From assembly GCA_034401795.1 (NCBI GenBank), contig CM067366.1:67230014-67294013 (forward strand): a DNA stretch of 64,000 nt. Reading direction: 5' to 3'. The position numbers and the translations under genes were made by a program. Positions 48,360 to 60,868 of this stretch are shown here, in pieces. Each line of letters opens with the position of its first letter. The first letter of the stretch is position 1. The notes beneath the pieces are model-generated. The model had not been told where the DNA came from, made no database searches, and saw nothing but the letters and a program-made list of their open reading frames with translations. The DNA is from Chaetoderma sp. LZ-2023a. Lineage: Eukaryota > Mollusca > Caudofoveata > Chaetodermatida > Chaetodermatidae.

Positions 48360-50345
48360 TAGTGCAGTTCCGCAGATCCACATCATGCGGGAATAATATG
48401 TTGCTTGCGGAAGATCTCGCCTTGTCCAACAGCTCGGAAGAATTGGCACCTGCTCCTCTCGGAAAGAGGTATCCATGTACAGCTTCACCGTATAGCGGAC
48501 AGCCATGTAAGTGTGCGTTTTCCAGGAATTCGGACTTGACTCGTTAATCTCGACCATTTATTAAAAACAGCATTTTGTGTGGACTGCAAATACATGTTTT
48601 CAGCTACTCGATATGGTGTAACACACACGTTATCTTTTAAACACCATGTGTTGGTTGTAACATTAAAGTCTGGTGAGCAGAGTGACGATCCAGATGTCCT
48701 CGCAACACATCTTGAAACCAGACCCCCAATAACTGCGCTTCCGACCAGGAAAGTGGTGAAGATGAAATATACCAAACGATGACAAACTGACATTCTGCAG
48801 TTAGCTAGACCTTTGACATCAGCAACGCAGCCACCTCGCATCAGCACTCCAGCACCAACCACCATGGCACCGGCAACCCCCGCAAAAACAGCACTGGCAG
48901 CACCTGCAGCATCAGTATTTACACCAACTGTAGTTTCCACACTGGCAGCAACCGCAGTGACTACACCAACAGCACGCAGCAGCACCACCACATCCGCATC
49001 CGTGATAGGCCAGCCCATATCAGTGGTAATGCCGACTCCTGTGAAGATATCCGAACCAGGTTTACAGGACTCTGAGACAAGATCGATGACTTCACCGGAT
49101 CATGTCAAAGTGGCTTCAAACATGGACACAGCTGCGTAGACATTGTATTGGATCAACGCATGCTTGTGTGTCGGTAGTCAGGTCCAAACACTGGGATTTC
49201 CACAAAATGGGTATTGACATGTCATGAGCCTTTGACACAAGTAAACGCTTAAAGATCCTAGATGCACTACGCCAGGCCAGTTGCAATGAAGATGAGCTAC
49301 GACTAGTGAGACTACTACTTGCACGCACCAAGCTGAGAGTATGAATTAAGCCAGTGAAGTCTGTCGTGTTTGAGACATCAATTAGCTCCCCACAGGGAGA
49401 TGGTCTTTTCACCTGTTACCTTGCTGCTTCATTGAGATCTGTGCGGGAAAGTTTTACAAGTCCAAACCCCAATGGCAATACTGAGTATGCCACTAGAGAT
49501 GGAATGTGCCGATGATGTGAACTTCATAGACGAGGAAAAGAACCCCATTGACGAATTTCTCCCAATAGCAACAAGCAAACCAGAAATTGAAAATCTCTTT
49601 ATGAATGAATTCAAAACAGAGTTTACCCACATGCACTTATCTACAAACAGGAAACTAAAGAAAATGAAGACGCAATACGTGGTGGCGAACCATCGAGGAA
49701 AATCCTGGGCTCATTGCTTTGTAGTACTGCTAACATTACTGCGCACTGCGTCATGGGGAACATAGCTTTCCAGTCCTTCTGGAAGCTATGGCTTCGTAGT
49801 TCAAAGATGCCCTTGATAAAAAGACTACGTTTATACAATTCAACCTGTGTATCCTTGTTGCTGTATAACTGTCACAGCTGGGCAGCCCCAAATGCAGCTC
49901 TAGACAAGCTCGATGCCTGCCACCGCAAGCACCTACGCACCATCACTGGACATCACACCATCACTGGATACCGATGGTAAGACAGCATAATTTCCACTAT
50001 GATGAACTATACAAGATGTGTAATACGTCGCCATTGTCTGTAAAAGTCGCCCGGCTAAGATGGTCCATGTTTGGCCATGTGCTAAGGATGCGAGAAGACA
50101 CATCAGCACGGTGAGCCTTGGAATTCACCCTACTCGGAGCCAGCAAATACAAAGTCAGGAGAGGACGGCATTGCATAAATCTGCTAAGTGTGCCACGAGG
50201 TGACCTCAGGAAAGCAGGACTCGATACACTCAGGTCAAGAATGGAGCTGAGGAAGCTAAGGATTTCGGCTGAGAACAAGACACAGTGGGCAAAAGCGAAG
50301 AAGAACTGATGTTCCTACTACTACAGCTGCAGAATACAGTAATCA
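48360..50345 (+). pseudogene. LINE X, longest copy, with internal deletion
   Basis: Starts with a frame containing CKCAFSRNSDLTR (48362-48547, half a C2H2-like finger at best), then RYGVTHTLSFKHHVLVVTLK and PTRKVVKMKYTKR, a Thr/Ala/Pro-rich linker (48813-49060), then abruptly RT fingers (FTGSCQSGFKHGHSCVDIV, shifted frame, about 49090). Next come AFDT in the catalytic Asp region (about 49230), FETSISSPQGDGLF, ECADDVNFID where YADD is usual, EFTHMHLST, and finally MPLIKRLRLYNSTC, LDACHRKHLRTITG, MFGHVLRM and the 3' end ACAGTAATCAT (50345). The linker-to-RT step omits sequence present at 25030-25260, so a deletion is inferred. Stops and shifts make it non-functional. Confidence 0.8.
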
Positions 50346-50578
50346 TACATTCACGTTTGAACTGACGTCATAATCAAAATAGTTTTGGGGATAAGCCTAC
50401 TATGATGCCAACCAGTCTCATGTTTATAAGAGAACAAAAACTCTATGTATGAGGTAAGTTCAACCGTTATTGTTCAAAATTTATTCAAACGAGCGCATAC
50501 TTTTTACGTTATTGCATACCGTGAGTACATCTACTGTAGAAATATCTGATATACAAATATTATTGTATTAACTATAGT
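50346..50578. other. No recognised feature
   Basis: Short spacer between LINE X and a MITE. Confidence 0.4.
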
Positions 50579-50580
50579 TA

Positions 50581-50927
50581 ATGGACCTTTCCGAGCTGAT
50601 CCATCCATTATATGACGTCATAATCAACTTAGTGACGTGTATACTGACGTCATAATCATGACGTCATGAGTGATTCGAAATAGTCCGTCTTTAGCGCATA
50701 ATAGTCTGACACGCTGTACAAAGTGTATGTCTTTACCATTTAATAATGTCATAGGCAGCAACAGTGCCCAGTCGAATTAGTTTCAAAATATTCAGCAGCT
50801 TGCCTGCATAGTTTTTGAAAATTGATAGTCAGGGAGTTCAGAGATCGATCGATCACAACACGAGCGTGGTTGTGGGTGGAGCCTAGCTAGAGATGGGCGG
50901 GGCATAGCATAACCTGGAAAGGTCCAT
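50581..50927 (-). mobile_element. CRE-bearing MITE, copy K (complete, reverse)
   Basis: Complete copy with terminal inverted repeats ATGGACCTTTCC and GGAAAGGTCCAT, flanked by TA at 50579-50580 and 50928-50929. This defines the family ends as a TA-targeting (mariner-like) MITE of 347 bp. It contains TGACGTCA twice and one-base variants, the central block, GATCGATCGATC and the GGGCGGGGCATAGC end. Confidence 0.9.
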
Positions 50928-50999
50928 TAGATATAACTGTGTGACTAGATAAACATGTAGGCCTACATTGATATTTAATTACGTCATGATCTATATATA

Positions 51000-52656
51000 C
51001 ACCTGTGCAAAAGTTAAGCACCACCCTATTTTTACGCACATGCGAGGGTATATTCATGTGCTATGAAGAAAGCAATAGCATAAACATTTATGTACCCATC
51101 CATCTTAGTGCAAGAGGTAATAATGCAACTAGAGGAATGCTGATTATGATGGTGGGGAAACACTGTATGTTTTTGTTTGAACTTGAAAACGAGGCCTGAA
51201 TATGGTTACGTTGACACAACTGACAACTATTGCCCTACAGTTGACACACGTGGCTAGATTGTCATTAATGGTGTCTGAAAACGAAGTTTAACATCTGTGC
51301 ACGAGTTTGAGACTGTCATTATTAATACCGGGTATATCCACCTTGTGCCTGGATGACGGCCTGGACACGACGTCTCATGCTGGTCACCAACCGACTGATA
51401 CGCCATTGTGGTATTCGTTGCCATTCAAGATGGAGTTCGTCTGTTAATTCCTGTAGGTTCTGCACAGGAGGATCCCTCCTTCTCACCATGTTTCCCAGAA
51501 TGTCCCAGATATGCTCAATAGGGTTCATGTCAGGGCTCCTTGCTGGCCATGGTAGGGTTTCGATGGCATTCTGGCGGAGGTATTCATGCACAGCTCTAGC
51601 ACGATGTGGTCGGGCGTTGTCATCCATGAATATAGGGTGGGTTCCAGGTGAATGATTTACAAAATGAGGGACCACAACTCTATCCAGTATGGAATCTTGA
51701 TATCTTTGTCCATTTAGTGTTCCAGGTACAGTCAACAGATCCAGCTTACAATCAAATGAGATGCACCCCCATATCATAACGGAACATCCACCAAATGGAA
51801 CTTCTTCCATGATGTTACGTTGGTCGTACGCCGTGCGTCTGGACCTCCATACACGAGTTCGACCATCTGTGGCATGAAGCAGGAACCGACTTTCATCAGA
51901 CCAGTGTACCCGTCTCCAGGATCTCATGTTCCAGTGTCTTCTTTCGTTGCACCACCTCAGACGCTCCTCTTTGTGGTGTGCAGTGAGGAGAGGACGTCTG
52001 ACAGGTCTCCTAGCTTTCATGCCAGCAGCATACAGTCTCCTTTTGACGGTAGACATTGACACTCTATTGCGCGTTTCCCATTGCTGGCTGAGCACTCTGC
52101 TGTTGGTGAATGGAGATCTCCTAACAAGGCGTACTAGGGCTCGATCATCACGGGCAGTAGTCTTCTTCGGTCTTCCAGATCTAGGCCTGTCCTTCACCTC
52201 GTTAGTTTGCCCATGTTTTGCAATCAAACGACTGATTACAGTATGGTTAATGTTCGGCTGTCTGCCAATCTCTCTGCATGACATACCAGTGGTATGCATG
52301 CCTATGATTTGCCATTTCACACGATCACTTAACCTTCGTCTTGCCATAGCGGTTCACAATCAAGAGCTAATTCTCTCTGTACAAATAAACCACGGTCATG
52401 AACACAAAATTCCTAATCTTGTCGCCTAAATCTGTATGTAATGTTCTACACCTCAAACTGGACTTTTACATAACTGAACACGTGTGCTGTTTCCCGCCAC
52501 GCACGGACATCAAGCGGCGTGAAGTCATGCATGCATGTGCATTTCGTACTTGGAATTATGTCAGCTAACGCGGGGACAAAAAGTATGGCAGCCTAGTTGT
52601 ACCATCATGTTTCTACGTTCTATTGTTTTTGCTGGTGCTTAACTTTTGCACAGGTG
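51000..52656 (-). mobile_element. Intact Tc1-type transposon
   Basis: 1,657 bp. Perfect 24-bp terminal inverted repeats beginning CACCTGTGCAAAAGTTAAGC at 51000-51023 and, inverted, at 52633-52656. TA target duplication at 50998-50999 and 52657-52658. It encloses one complete transposase gene. Ends, target and open frame are all preserved, so this is a recent and possibly still mobile insertion. Confidence 0.96.
51322..52347 (-). CDS. Tc1 family transposase, complete
   Basis: 341 codons, ATG at 52345-52347, stop at 51322-51324. It catalyses cut-and-paste transposition at TA sites in the nucleus. The N-terminus (residues 1-115) has two helix-turn-helix regions (DRVKWQIIGMHTTGMSCREI; then RPKKTTARDDRALVRLVRR preceded by GRP, an AT-hook-like linker). 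The catalytic core has WSDESRF (first Asp), MDDNARPH (second Asp) and SPDMNPIEHIWD (Glu) with 34 residues between the second Asp and the Glu, the DD34E spacing of Tc1. Length matches the family norm (about 340). No stop, frameshift or missing catalytic residue. The open reading frame runs opposite to the neighbouring LINE X copies. Confidence 0.97.
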   Translation of the reverse strand: MARRRLSDRVKWQIIGMHTTGMSCREIGRQPNINHTVISRLIAKHGQTNEVKDRPRSGRPKKTTARDDRALVRLVRRSPFTNSRVLSQQWETRNRVSMSTVKRRLYAAGMKARRPVRRPLLTAHHKEERLRWCNERRHWNMRSWRRVHWSDESRFLLHATDGRTRVWRSRRTAYDQRNIMEEVPFGGCSVMIWGCISFDCKLDLLTVPGTLNGQRYQDSILDRVVVPHFVNHSPGTHPIFMDDNARPHRARAVHEYLRQNAIETLPWPARSPDMNPIEHIWDILGNMVRRRDPPVQNLQELTDELHLEWQRIPQWRISRLVTSMRRRVQAVIQAQGGYTRY

Positions 52657-52689
52657 TATGTAGGCAAAAGCAGACGCGAATCAGAGACT

Positions 52690-54065
52690 GGTTTAAGAAC
52701 CAGTTAGCGAAGCCAGACGATGAGTCATTTCAACTGAGGGGATCTTAGGCTACTACAAACACTAATCAAAGTGAGGTTCAGAAGCCATGTAAGGCCATCT
52801 TAAATGGACGTACATCCGGACCCCATAGCAATAAACTCTTTAAGTATGCATGTGATAGTATCTACAAAACAATTACGCAAATAATAACCATGCTGTCACG
52901 CAACACGTCCTCATCGACGCTGTTGACCAAGATATCATTATCGCATTGCTCAAACCTAAGTAGTCTCCAGGACAACCAGCAGCCATGTGGGCTCTATACT
53001 GCTCCTTAACAGCATCCGGAATATCTTGTTCAATGTGACATTGTGCCGCATCCAAGAAAAGATTAATTAGAGCCTACCTGGGTGGCTTTAAATTGGGGCG
53101 CAGCTACGCAGACATTGTATGGGCGCAGTGAATGCTCGTGTCGGTATTCATGCCCATGCACCCGGACTTTCACAAGATGGACATCAACACGTTACCGGCC
53201 TTTGACACCATCAAACGATTAAGGATTCTGGATGTACTATATCAATCTGGCTGTAAGGACAGATGATGAGCTGCGACTATTCAGACTATTGACAAATACA
53301 ATTTGAAAATATGAATAAAAAATCTGTAGCATTCGAAACATCCATTGGTTCTCCACCAGGCGATGGCCTCTCCGGTGATACGTACGTGCTATCTAGCCGC
53401 AGCCCTGTTATCTGCGCGAGTGCATACCACAAAACCAAGCCCACTAGTATCTACACTGGACTCTCCAGTACAGATGGAACAAGCTGACGATGTAAACTTC
53501 ATAGATACCTGATGAAGAAAAGAAGCCTCTCGCCAGCCATCTCCATATCAATAACGTGAATCTGTTCAAGAACGAAGCCAACATCGAGTTTACCTATGTA
53601 CACCTATCAGCGACAGACGAAGTCAGTGACAAAGACTACACTGCGTGGTGAAGAGGAACGGATGAGCAAATCACTAATGGTTCACTAATGTGCAATTCCT
53701 CTGACATCGTTGCATGTTGCGTCACGAGAACGATTGCCTTCCAGTCCGTTTGCACGCTGTGGATCACGGATCCCTCTGGCAAAAATATTCTTCTATGACG
53801 CGAACCGTGCATTATTGATGCTGTGCAACTGTAACGGCTGGGCAGCTCCTAAGACAGTCCTAGATCAGCCTGATGCCTGTCAGAGCAGACACCGTCGTAC
53901 TATAACACAACATCGCTCGCCAGACAGTATACTCTCCAACAATGCATTGTACACTATGAGCAATACAGTGCCACTGTCAGTGAGATGGTGCAACAAAGAT
54001 TACCTATGTTTGACTATGTTGTGCGAATGCCAAAAAACAGTATACCAATATCTATACTACAGATA
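52690..54065 (+). pseudogene. LINE X, decayed copy 3
   Basis: Recognisable pieces in changing frames: ACDSIYKTITQII (about 52850), VTLCRIQEKIN, then GRSYADIVWAQ (about 53100), TFDTIKRLRILDVL (about 53200), a damaged QGD motif, EQADDVNFID in place of YADD (about 53490), then MLCNCNGWAAPKTVL (53818) and SRHRRTITQHRSPDSI. It ends near 54065 without the 3' end seen at 50345. Confidence 0.75.
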
Positions 54066-57000
54066 GATTACATCACGAGTGATCTTAAATTGTTGTAATG
54101 GGTAATATAAAACATGTTTGTTATTTTATTTCTGTACGCAAGAGTTATTACAACCAAACAAAGTAACACACGTCATACTTAGACAAGTCTTTCAAGTTAA
54201 GATCACAAGTTAGCGGTTACCTTGACCAGTCAGTTCGGATTATATAATAGGCTTATTTCGATAGGCATACACTGTTACCGTGGGGGGCCCCACTCCAGCT
54301 TTGTTACTGGCCAAAATTAGCATTGCAGGGATGTATCGTATACAATGCAAATGATACCGCTCAATGAGCGCATATCATCAGAATTTTAAATAGGGCTAAG
54401 TGATGATTGAAAGTTGTTGCTATTCTTGGCCCTTGGCAGCAACAATTTTAACCAACCAGTTTAAAAATAATCGCAGGTTAATTAAAATAATTAGAAGCGG
54501 TCCTACATAACTTTCAACTCTGATTACGCCAGTAGTTGTTACTAGACTGGTAATATGTGTTATATTTACATTCGCTTAACTCTAATGTATGTGTGTATTA
54601 GAGTAATTGATTAATTAATAGTTCAATCATCAGATCTAGCGTTTGTTTCATTGCATATCGAACAACTATATATATATATATACACTGGAGGAGACAAATT
54701 GCGTGTGCTCACACGCAATGTCCAAAAAGCGCAAAACTACGCCCTCTCGCGCTCACCCAAACTTATTTTCTGGACAAAAAAGCATGACAAGCTGGTCGCC
54801 CTGTGGATTTTGTGTGAGGTATGGAGCAATGCTGTATGGTTTTTATATAATATCATATTGCATACAGTGCGGGCAGAGCTTAGTAAGAGGAGGATCCAAA
54901 GATTGACAGCGCAATAAAAATGGCCCTTGGTAGATGACGTATACCAAGGAAACATATGGACATCGTGCTAAAGAGTTCAGTATGTAGCGCCTTCTCCCAG
55001 GTGAATGTAATCACAATGGATGACGCTATCATGACAGCCCCATCAAGTGTTGCTGTAAATCTGTCACATTTGTGACTGGCATATCAGAAATGGCATAGGG
55101 TAGAGTCAGAGAACTCGGACTAGTGACAGACCTGCGTGCACCGGACATTACCTTATATGAAGGGACTGAATACTCGGTGATTCTCTGTTGGAAAGTAATC
55201 TGGTAACTATGTAGGGGAGGGGTCCGTCGGATGTAATTTGAATTGATATGTCATCAGGCTAGTGGTGTCATCTGTTCAATAATAATCCAGTAGACGGTCC
55301 CAAAAGAATTATGATACATCTATATATCACGTCAGGCCAAGTTTGACTCAAGTGACATGCAATTTGTATACTATTGACGGGCTATTCAATATTCAGGGCA
55401 TCGCCATATTCCACGGGCCTCGCCTTCCTGCTCCGCTCTCATATCCAGTTCCATGCTTGGAGGCTTTTAATGTCTGCGCTAAATTCACGAACCATCATAA
55501 ATATAAACAATGAGAGCTGGGGTCTGTCAACTTCCGCCAATGAAATTGTTCAATAATAAATAATCGAAATCTGATTAGCGGACTGAAAACTACTTATTCC
55601 ACGTTGATGGGCTCTGTACTGTTACATCACATAGCTAGAGATCAATGGACTGTAAACACAGCCATGTACAGCGGAGCTGTATGAGTCGGCGTATGTTAGT
55701 ACGATGTGTTAATGACGGAGTTATATGTTATAATGGGTGTGATGTCAGCTCACTAGTGACATAATTGATTATGACGTCAGATACGTGAGTGGCAGGCCGG
55801 ATTCCTACATGGAGTGAACAGAAAATGAAAGGAAATGGCTAAAAAAAATAGAATACTTTAATAGCCAACTGATGGTCCGTATTTACTTCTGAAAATGCAG
55901 GATATGCCATCTGGGAGCATTTAGAAGATAATACACATTCTTAAACTATAATACAATCATGAATCATCATGTGCAATGATAGTTAAGGTGTTAGCGCAAG
56001 TGGTTGGGTAGAAATATTCCAAAGGCGCCAACTGCTATGGAGGTCACCGTAAAGGTGGATGTAGGGTCTGAAAGTGGTTCAGTCATTTTTACAGAACCGA
56101 TTCCGTGTCAACAATAAAAAATTAACACGAATATCTAAATTCGTTCTAACTCGTATACTTTTCTTATTGTAGAGGCTAGAAGCACAATTCTGGTATTAAT
56201 TGAAAGGTATGATGGTCCTTTAAAGAATGGAATCTTTTATTGCTATTATGGAGCCAATGTGCATACAGTTATGACGTCACATATGTGAAAAATAGGAATT
56301 TGTAAAAAAAAAATTAAAGTTTTATATAGCTGCTGTGCATTTTAGTGCATCTTAGAGTGCATCTTAGTCGCTCAATATAGTGTCATTTAATAGCAACTAT
56401 ATCTAGATTACCAGAAATCACCATTGCATTGAAGGCATTCTCTGGACAATATTGAGCAAGCCTTTTATTCAAATTAACATTAATGGCGATTTAGGTGGTA
56501 GAGCAACCATGTTTTTTTAATATTCGATGAATAGAATTCTTGTACTGAATAAATCGTGTGTGGCCACGCTAAAAGAATTTTAACATCGCCATCATTCCTA
56601 ATTGCACTTAGGCTTCAAGATTCATGATTCAAAAGTTATTTATTTCATGATTAATAAATACTATTTATATTTGACATTGGGCAATCCATCGAAGGCCAGA
56701 TCTATAATTGACGGAGTCACTACATTAAAGGATATTATAAACAGAGATACCATTATTAAATGATTACACCAGGGCGGAGGCAGTATACCTAGATACGATG
56801 CAATTTATGATGATGATGATGTCTCAGCCCCAGTATATATATACATGTATTCAGTGTACAATACGACACTATACAACATAAATAATATATACATAGCCAA
56901 ACCTATTTCTATGATAGTACATTATTACAATTCATTTGACGGGAGCTGCAGGGCTGAAGAAAGCTCATCATTATAATATGTTGTTAAATCCGTCTTCCTT

Positions 57001-57165
57001 TGTTAATATGATCAGATTAGTATTTGTGGCTACTGGAATATAATCTGAGGATGGTGTTAGTAGAGGTAGTAGTTGTAGTATTGGCAATAGTGGTGTGGTG
57101 AGTAAAAGTGGTAGTGGGAGCAGTAGTTGAGATGACAGTGGTGTTCGCAATTAGCGCTGCTGATC
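54066..57165. other. No recognised gene or element
   Basis: About 3.1 kb of AT-rich sequence. Short (TA)n at 54667-54682, and overlapping open frames at 54643-54955 without a family motif. A GATGAT tract at 56808-56820. No internal repeats matching the rest of the window were found by eye. Confidence 0.35.
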
Positions 57166-57416
57166 TTTTGGGTTGTAGATAGGCGTAACTCGTGCTATTT
57201 TAGTATTTTCTGGAAAGCAGCCATACGTCAAAGATAAATTGCAGATATGGTTAAAGATTCGCCACTTAAATTGTTCAATTGCTGCGTTTTTTGCTCGGTT
57301 AAGATTATTTAGTAATGTCAGGATTTCATCATTGCTGGTTGGGTTAATAAAGAAAGATGACTGATAGCTGCTTGTGAGATAGTCTTTGAAATTCTTGTTC
57401 GGATTTGTCTGGGGGT
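57166..57416 (-). pseudogene. LINE reverse transcriptase N-terminal fragment (CR1/L2 type)
   Basis: The minus-strand frame is open and reads SSFFINPTSNDEILTLLNNL, then a GCFPENTKIARVTPIYNPK segment. These are the start of the RT domain in CR1/L2-class LINEs (SFF-P-T-EE-L...L, then G-FP--LK-A-V-PI-K). The usual K-PGxDGI stretch between them is changed to KNAAIEQF. Neither an endonuclease nor the catalytic RT core is attached. Confidence 0.7.
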
Positions 57417-57715
57417 TTTCAGCATTTCATTAAGACATCATATATGGATATAGTATGGTCGTTGAAGGATTAAGCCAAGAGGAAAATGGTGTAGAAGCGA
57501 ATTTGGTACCGTTTGAAAGGTAGTTTCGAGCCCAATACCATATCCAAAATTGCCTCTAAATCGGCCATCGGGATAATTTTTCAGAGCCATTTCAATTATG
57601 TGGACACTTTACCAGTGCAGTCAATGGGCTTTCGGAAGGTTTGCTACACTTATGGTGGGATATCGGCTATAAAAACTAAATTTTAAAACGCATGCACGTA
57701 CTCACGCCCTCTGTT

Positions 57716-57848
<133 letters not shown>

Positions 57849-58117
57849 AGGGCACATAACTCCTCACCTCAGAATCAGAAACAGCTTTCTATTTTTGTCT
57901 TCTCCAGTCGGCATATTAGCTGTTGTAGCAGTGTTATCATCACTCTAACTGTCACAAATGTTTTACTGGAAATGTTTAAATTTTCCATAGATAGTTAAAA
58001 ACGTAGACGAATCTGGATATGAAATTACATTTTTCACACTTGCCACTCGCAATAAACGTGTACGCTCAGTTCAAAAAATTTCACAGAAAGCAATTAAGCA
58101 CATATTTTAGTCACTGC

Positions 58118-59800
58118 TTAAACCAATTTGTATTCATTTTCCAAACTGTTTTCATCTTCATTATCAGAATTGTCAAAATTTAAACACATTTCTACAGCAT
58201 TTTTACAACCTTCAACCCTGCAGTCGCCACAGGCTGCCACCCACTTTAATCCATTTTATTAAACGTGCAGATATTGGTACTACATGGATTCTTTGAAGAT
58301 AATTTGCATTTACAGTGAACAAACTTCAGCAAACTTCCTGGAACTGCGTCTATATCTGTCATGATTGGTTTTAACTGTGTGACCTCTAGGTTCCAATCCC
58401 AATGCGTTGGATCCAGGCATGCCTCTGAGTGTGTCTTCCATACAATGCCTTGTAAATGAACACGTGAACTGTGGAAAAAAACGCCGCTCTTTCAGTAGGA
58501 GGCAGTTTCTGTGGCTCAATGGCTGTTTACAGGATGCAGTCATCTCCATGAACCTTGTGTACCTTAACCTGTTGACCTGTTCTTACCACCATACATGACA
58601 ATAAATAAATGCACTCCTGCCTCACCAACATGAACTGTTCTTGCTTCACAGTAACTTAATATAGACGATAGTCGACGCACTTTTCTGGTTTCTGTGGTTT
58701 CCTTAACAAGCTGGAATTCCCATGGGCAAATATTGCAGACGTGGTATCACACCCAGTCTAGGCATGAGCGAAAAGAAGATGTGACATTACATTTGTAGCA
58801 ATGTTTCCAACAACATCACGAATGCTCCATGTGTTCAGCCCTTTCTTAAGAGATTTCTTGGCCTCTGATCTTACGTATATATCAGCAATATCAGGTTTCC
58901 TGTGATACATCAGTAAAACTAGGATTTCCGTATCGTTTGCTACAAGAATAACTGCCTTGCCTTGAAATTCCGAGTGCATTGGAAACTACCATTATGTCAG
59001 CATCACCTTTACTGATGTAGACATGGTGGCCGTCAGATTTTAAGTAGGTACTCAACGAATTAATGAATTGTTTCTTATTACTTTCATTTGACAGAAATAC
59101 TTGTTGATTGTTGGGCATCTCCATAGACTCACTGAGTTTAATCTCTGTTGATGCTCTACCACCCCTTCTTTGGTGTTCATGATCCTTTGTTGAAGGACCC
59201 TGCTCATAACCATCGAAAACAATGCAAGAGTTTACTTACATCATTTTGACATAGCTCATATACTGTTCAACTAAATCCTTGCATGTGTTTGTTCTCCATC
59301 TAACACTATGAAGAAGTGCACCCCCGTCAACAACAAACATCATATGGCTATCTGGTTGTGAAAGAGATGCATCTTTCAGAAGCGTCTTTGCTAACTGTGC
59401 CTTGTCAGTTTTACCCATGACATTATCTTTGAACAAGGATGTTGGTATTGCTGTTAGTTCATAAGAAAAACATGGAACCTAATACTCTTCTCTCTGCGCA
59501 AGTGCTATTAACCGGGAAAACTATGTTGTTGGATTTATGAGCAATTTCTGCTGGTCAACTTTGCTACCCGGATACAGATACAGCAATGATCTAACGTGGT
59601 CATTTCTTTTGATAGTTGCATCTAGGATATTTACATTGTCAAGTTTGCTATGAATTGTTGACCCCACATCCTTTGTATCATCACATTTTACACTATCCCC
59701 ATCAGTAGCAACTAAACCAGAAGCCAAATAGCACAATCCTGGTTCATTCTAATTAAATGATTCATGTTCAATAAACCACTCACACACTATTCAAGTCACT
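58118..59800 (-). pseudogene. PIN/FEN-like nuclease plus Cys-rich tail, broken gene
   Basis: Several minus-strand frames line up as one decayed protein: MMFVVDGGALLHSVRW (about 59330), VFDGYEQGPSTKDHEH (about 59200), SKGDADIMVVSNALG (about 59000), VANDTEILVLLMYH (about 58930), YVRSEAKKSLKKGLNTWSI, LLFAHA, then a TAG at about 58755-58757 and TGCDTTSAIFAHG. The acidic DGG, GDAD and NDTE motifs match a PIN/FEN-type nuclease fold. After a broken stretch, DPTHWDWN (about 58400) leads into a tail with CKCK, CSTNICTC and ACGDCRVEGCKNA, with an apparent stop at 58118-58120. I recall this two-part architecture as a multicopy family in invertebrate genomes, but cannot name it. At least five stops or shifts. 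Confidence 0.6.
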
Positions 59801-60500
59801 GAAATCATGCCTACTTCTAGTTGCTCCTAACTCAACGCGTTGTTCACTAGTGTTATGCTTAATTTGTCATAGCATTATGCACCGCAGCACATTTGTGCAT
59901 GCTGTAAGTCCACTGTAGATGGGCACTTTCTGTTATTCCTCTCCGTCTCATCAATACAACACAACTTTTAATGGATCATATCAGAACTTGCTCATTCGCT
60001 AGTTCCATCCAGAGTCCTGCCCCGTATCTACTTCTCCCCCAGACAGTATGGTAGCCATCATTGATGAAGCATTGATACAAGCATGCACGTTCTTCTGGTA
60101 GCGCTAACATTAGCTGTAAGTAGAGTCTGGCACTTTTTGCATAATTACTGTGAGCTGTTGCAGCTGTAGTAACTTAGCTACGTATAAAAGGTGCGCAGTT
60201 TGGATTCCAAGGTTGGTTTTTGGTATCTCAAGGAGTATTATTGCTGGAAAAAGCCACTATGTGCTTATGTGTCCAACTAATTTAGTTTCCCAAAAACTTA
60301 CAAAGAATATAACATCACGATTTTGCTGTTGCTGAAACTAAAGCTAAGATGGAAATGGAACATAAGCCAATGATTATAAATGTTTTCCGGACAAGTTGAA
60401 TGTCTTCAGTGTCATGCAGAATGTTAAAATTTGAAGTCATAATATCATATCATCTGGATTACAGTAATTCTTTTAATGTTGAATTACTGTTACCATTGTA
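59801..60500. other. No recognised gene
   Basis: Spacer between the nuclease pseudogene and the Gypsy 3' end. One 61-codon plus frame (60150-60335) with no motif. Confidence 0.4.
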
Positions 60501-60550
60501 CAGTATCACATTACTATTGTAGTACTGTACTACGACCAAAAAGCTAGCTG

Positions 60551-60868
60551 CAGTCTGCAACAATACCATGACCAAATGAATCCGTAATAAGACGAAACCA
60601 GAGGAACGTTTATTCAGGTGGACAAGTAGGGTCCATGAAGACTTACATAGTCTAATTCATGAATGCTTAAAGATCATTCTAATACATTTCATAATCTAGG
60701 AACCTGTTGGGAAGACGGCACTGCCTTCCTGTTCGACTCTGAATGGTGTGAGTTTGGAGTTGGTCATCTCTAGGAGATGTGTGATGTATTTCCCCTCGGA
60801 CCTGACACCTCATGCGCCTAGGGGAAAAAGTGTGATGCGGTTCCCCTCGGACCTGACACCTCATGCGC
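60551..60868 (-). other. Gypsy 3' region with tandem 54-bp unit and poly(A) signal
   Basis: On the minus strand, two copies of a unit beginning TTCCCCTAGGCGCATGAGGTG (60878-60841 and 60824-60787) follow the last stop codon, then purine-rich AGGGGAAAT, then AATAAA at about 60610. This fits the polypurine tract and 3' LTR of an LTR element, but I have no second LTR to compare. Confidence 0.45.

Noticed and set aside
48485-49018. 177-codon minus-strand frame
   Set aside because: It is antisense to the Thr/Ala/Pro-rich region of LINE X, whose plus-strand reading recurs at another locus.
54643-54955. Overlapping frames on both strands near a (TA)n tract
   Set aside because: Three frames are open at once in low-information sequence; no family motif.
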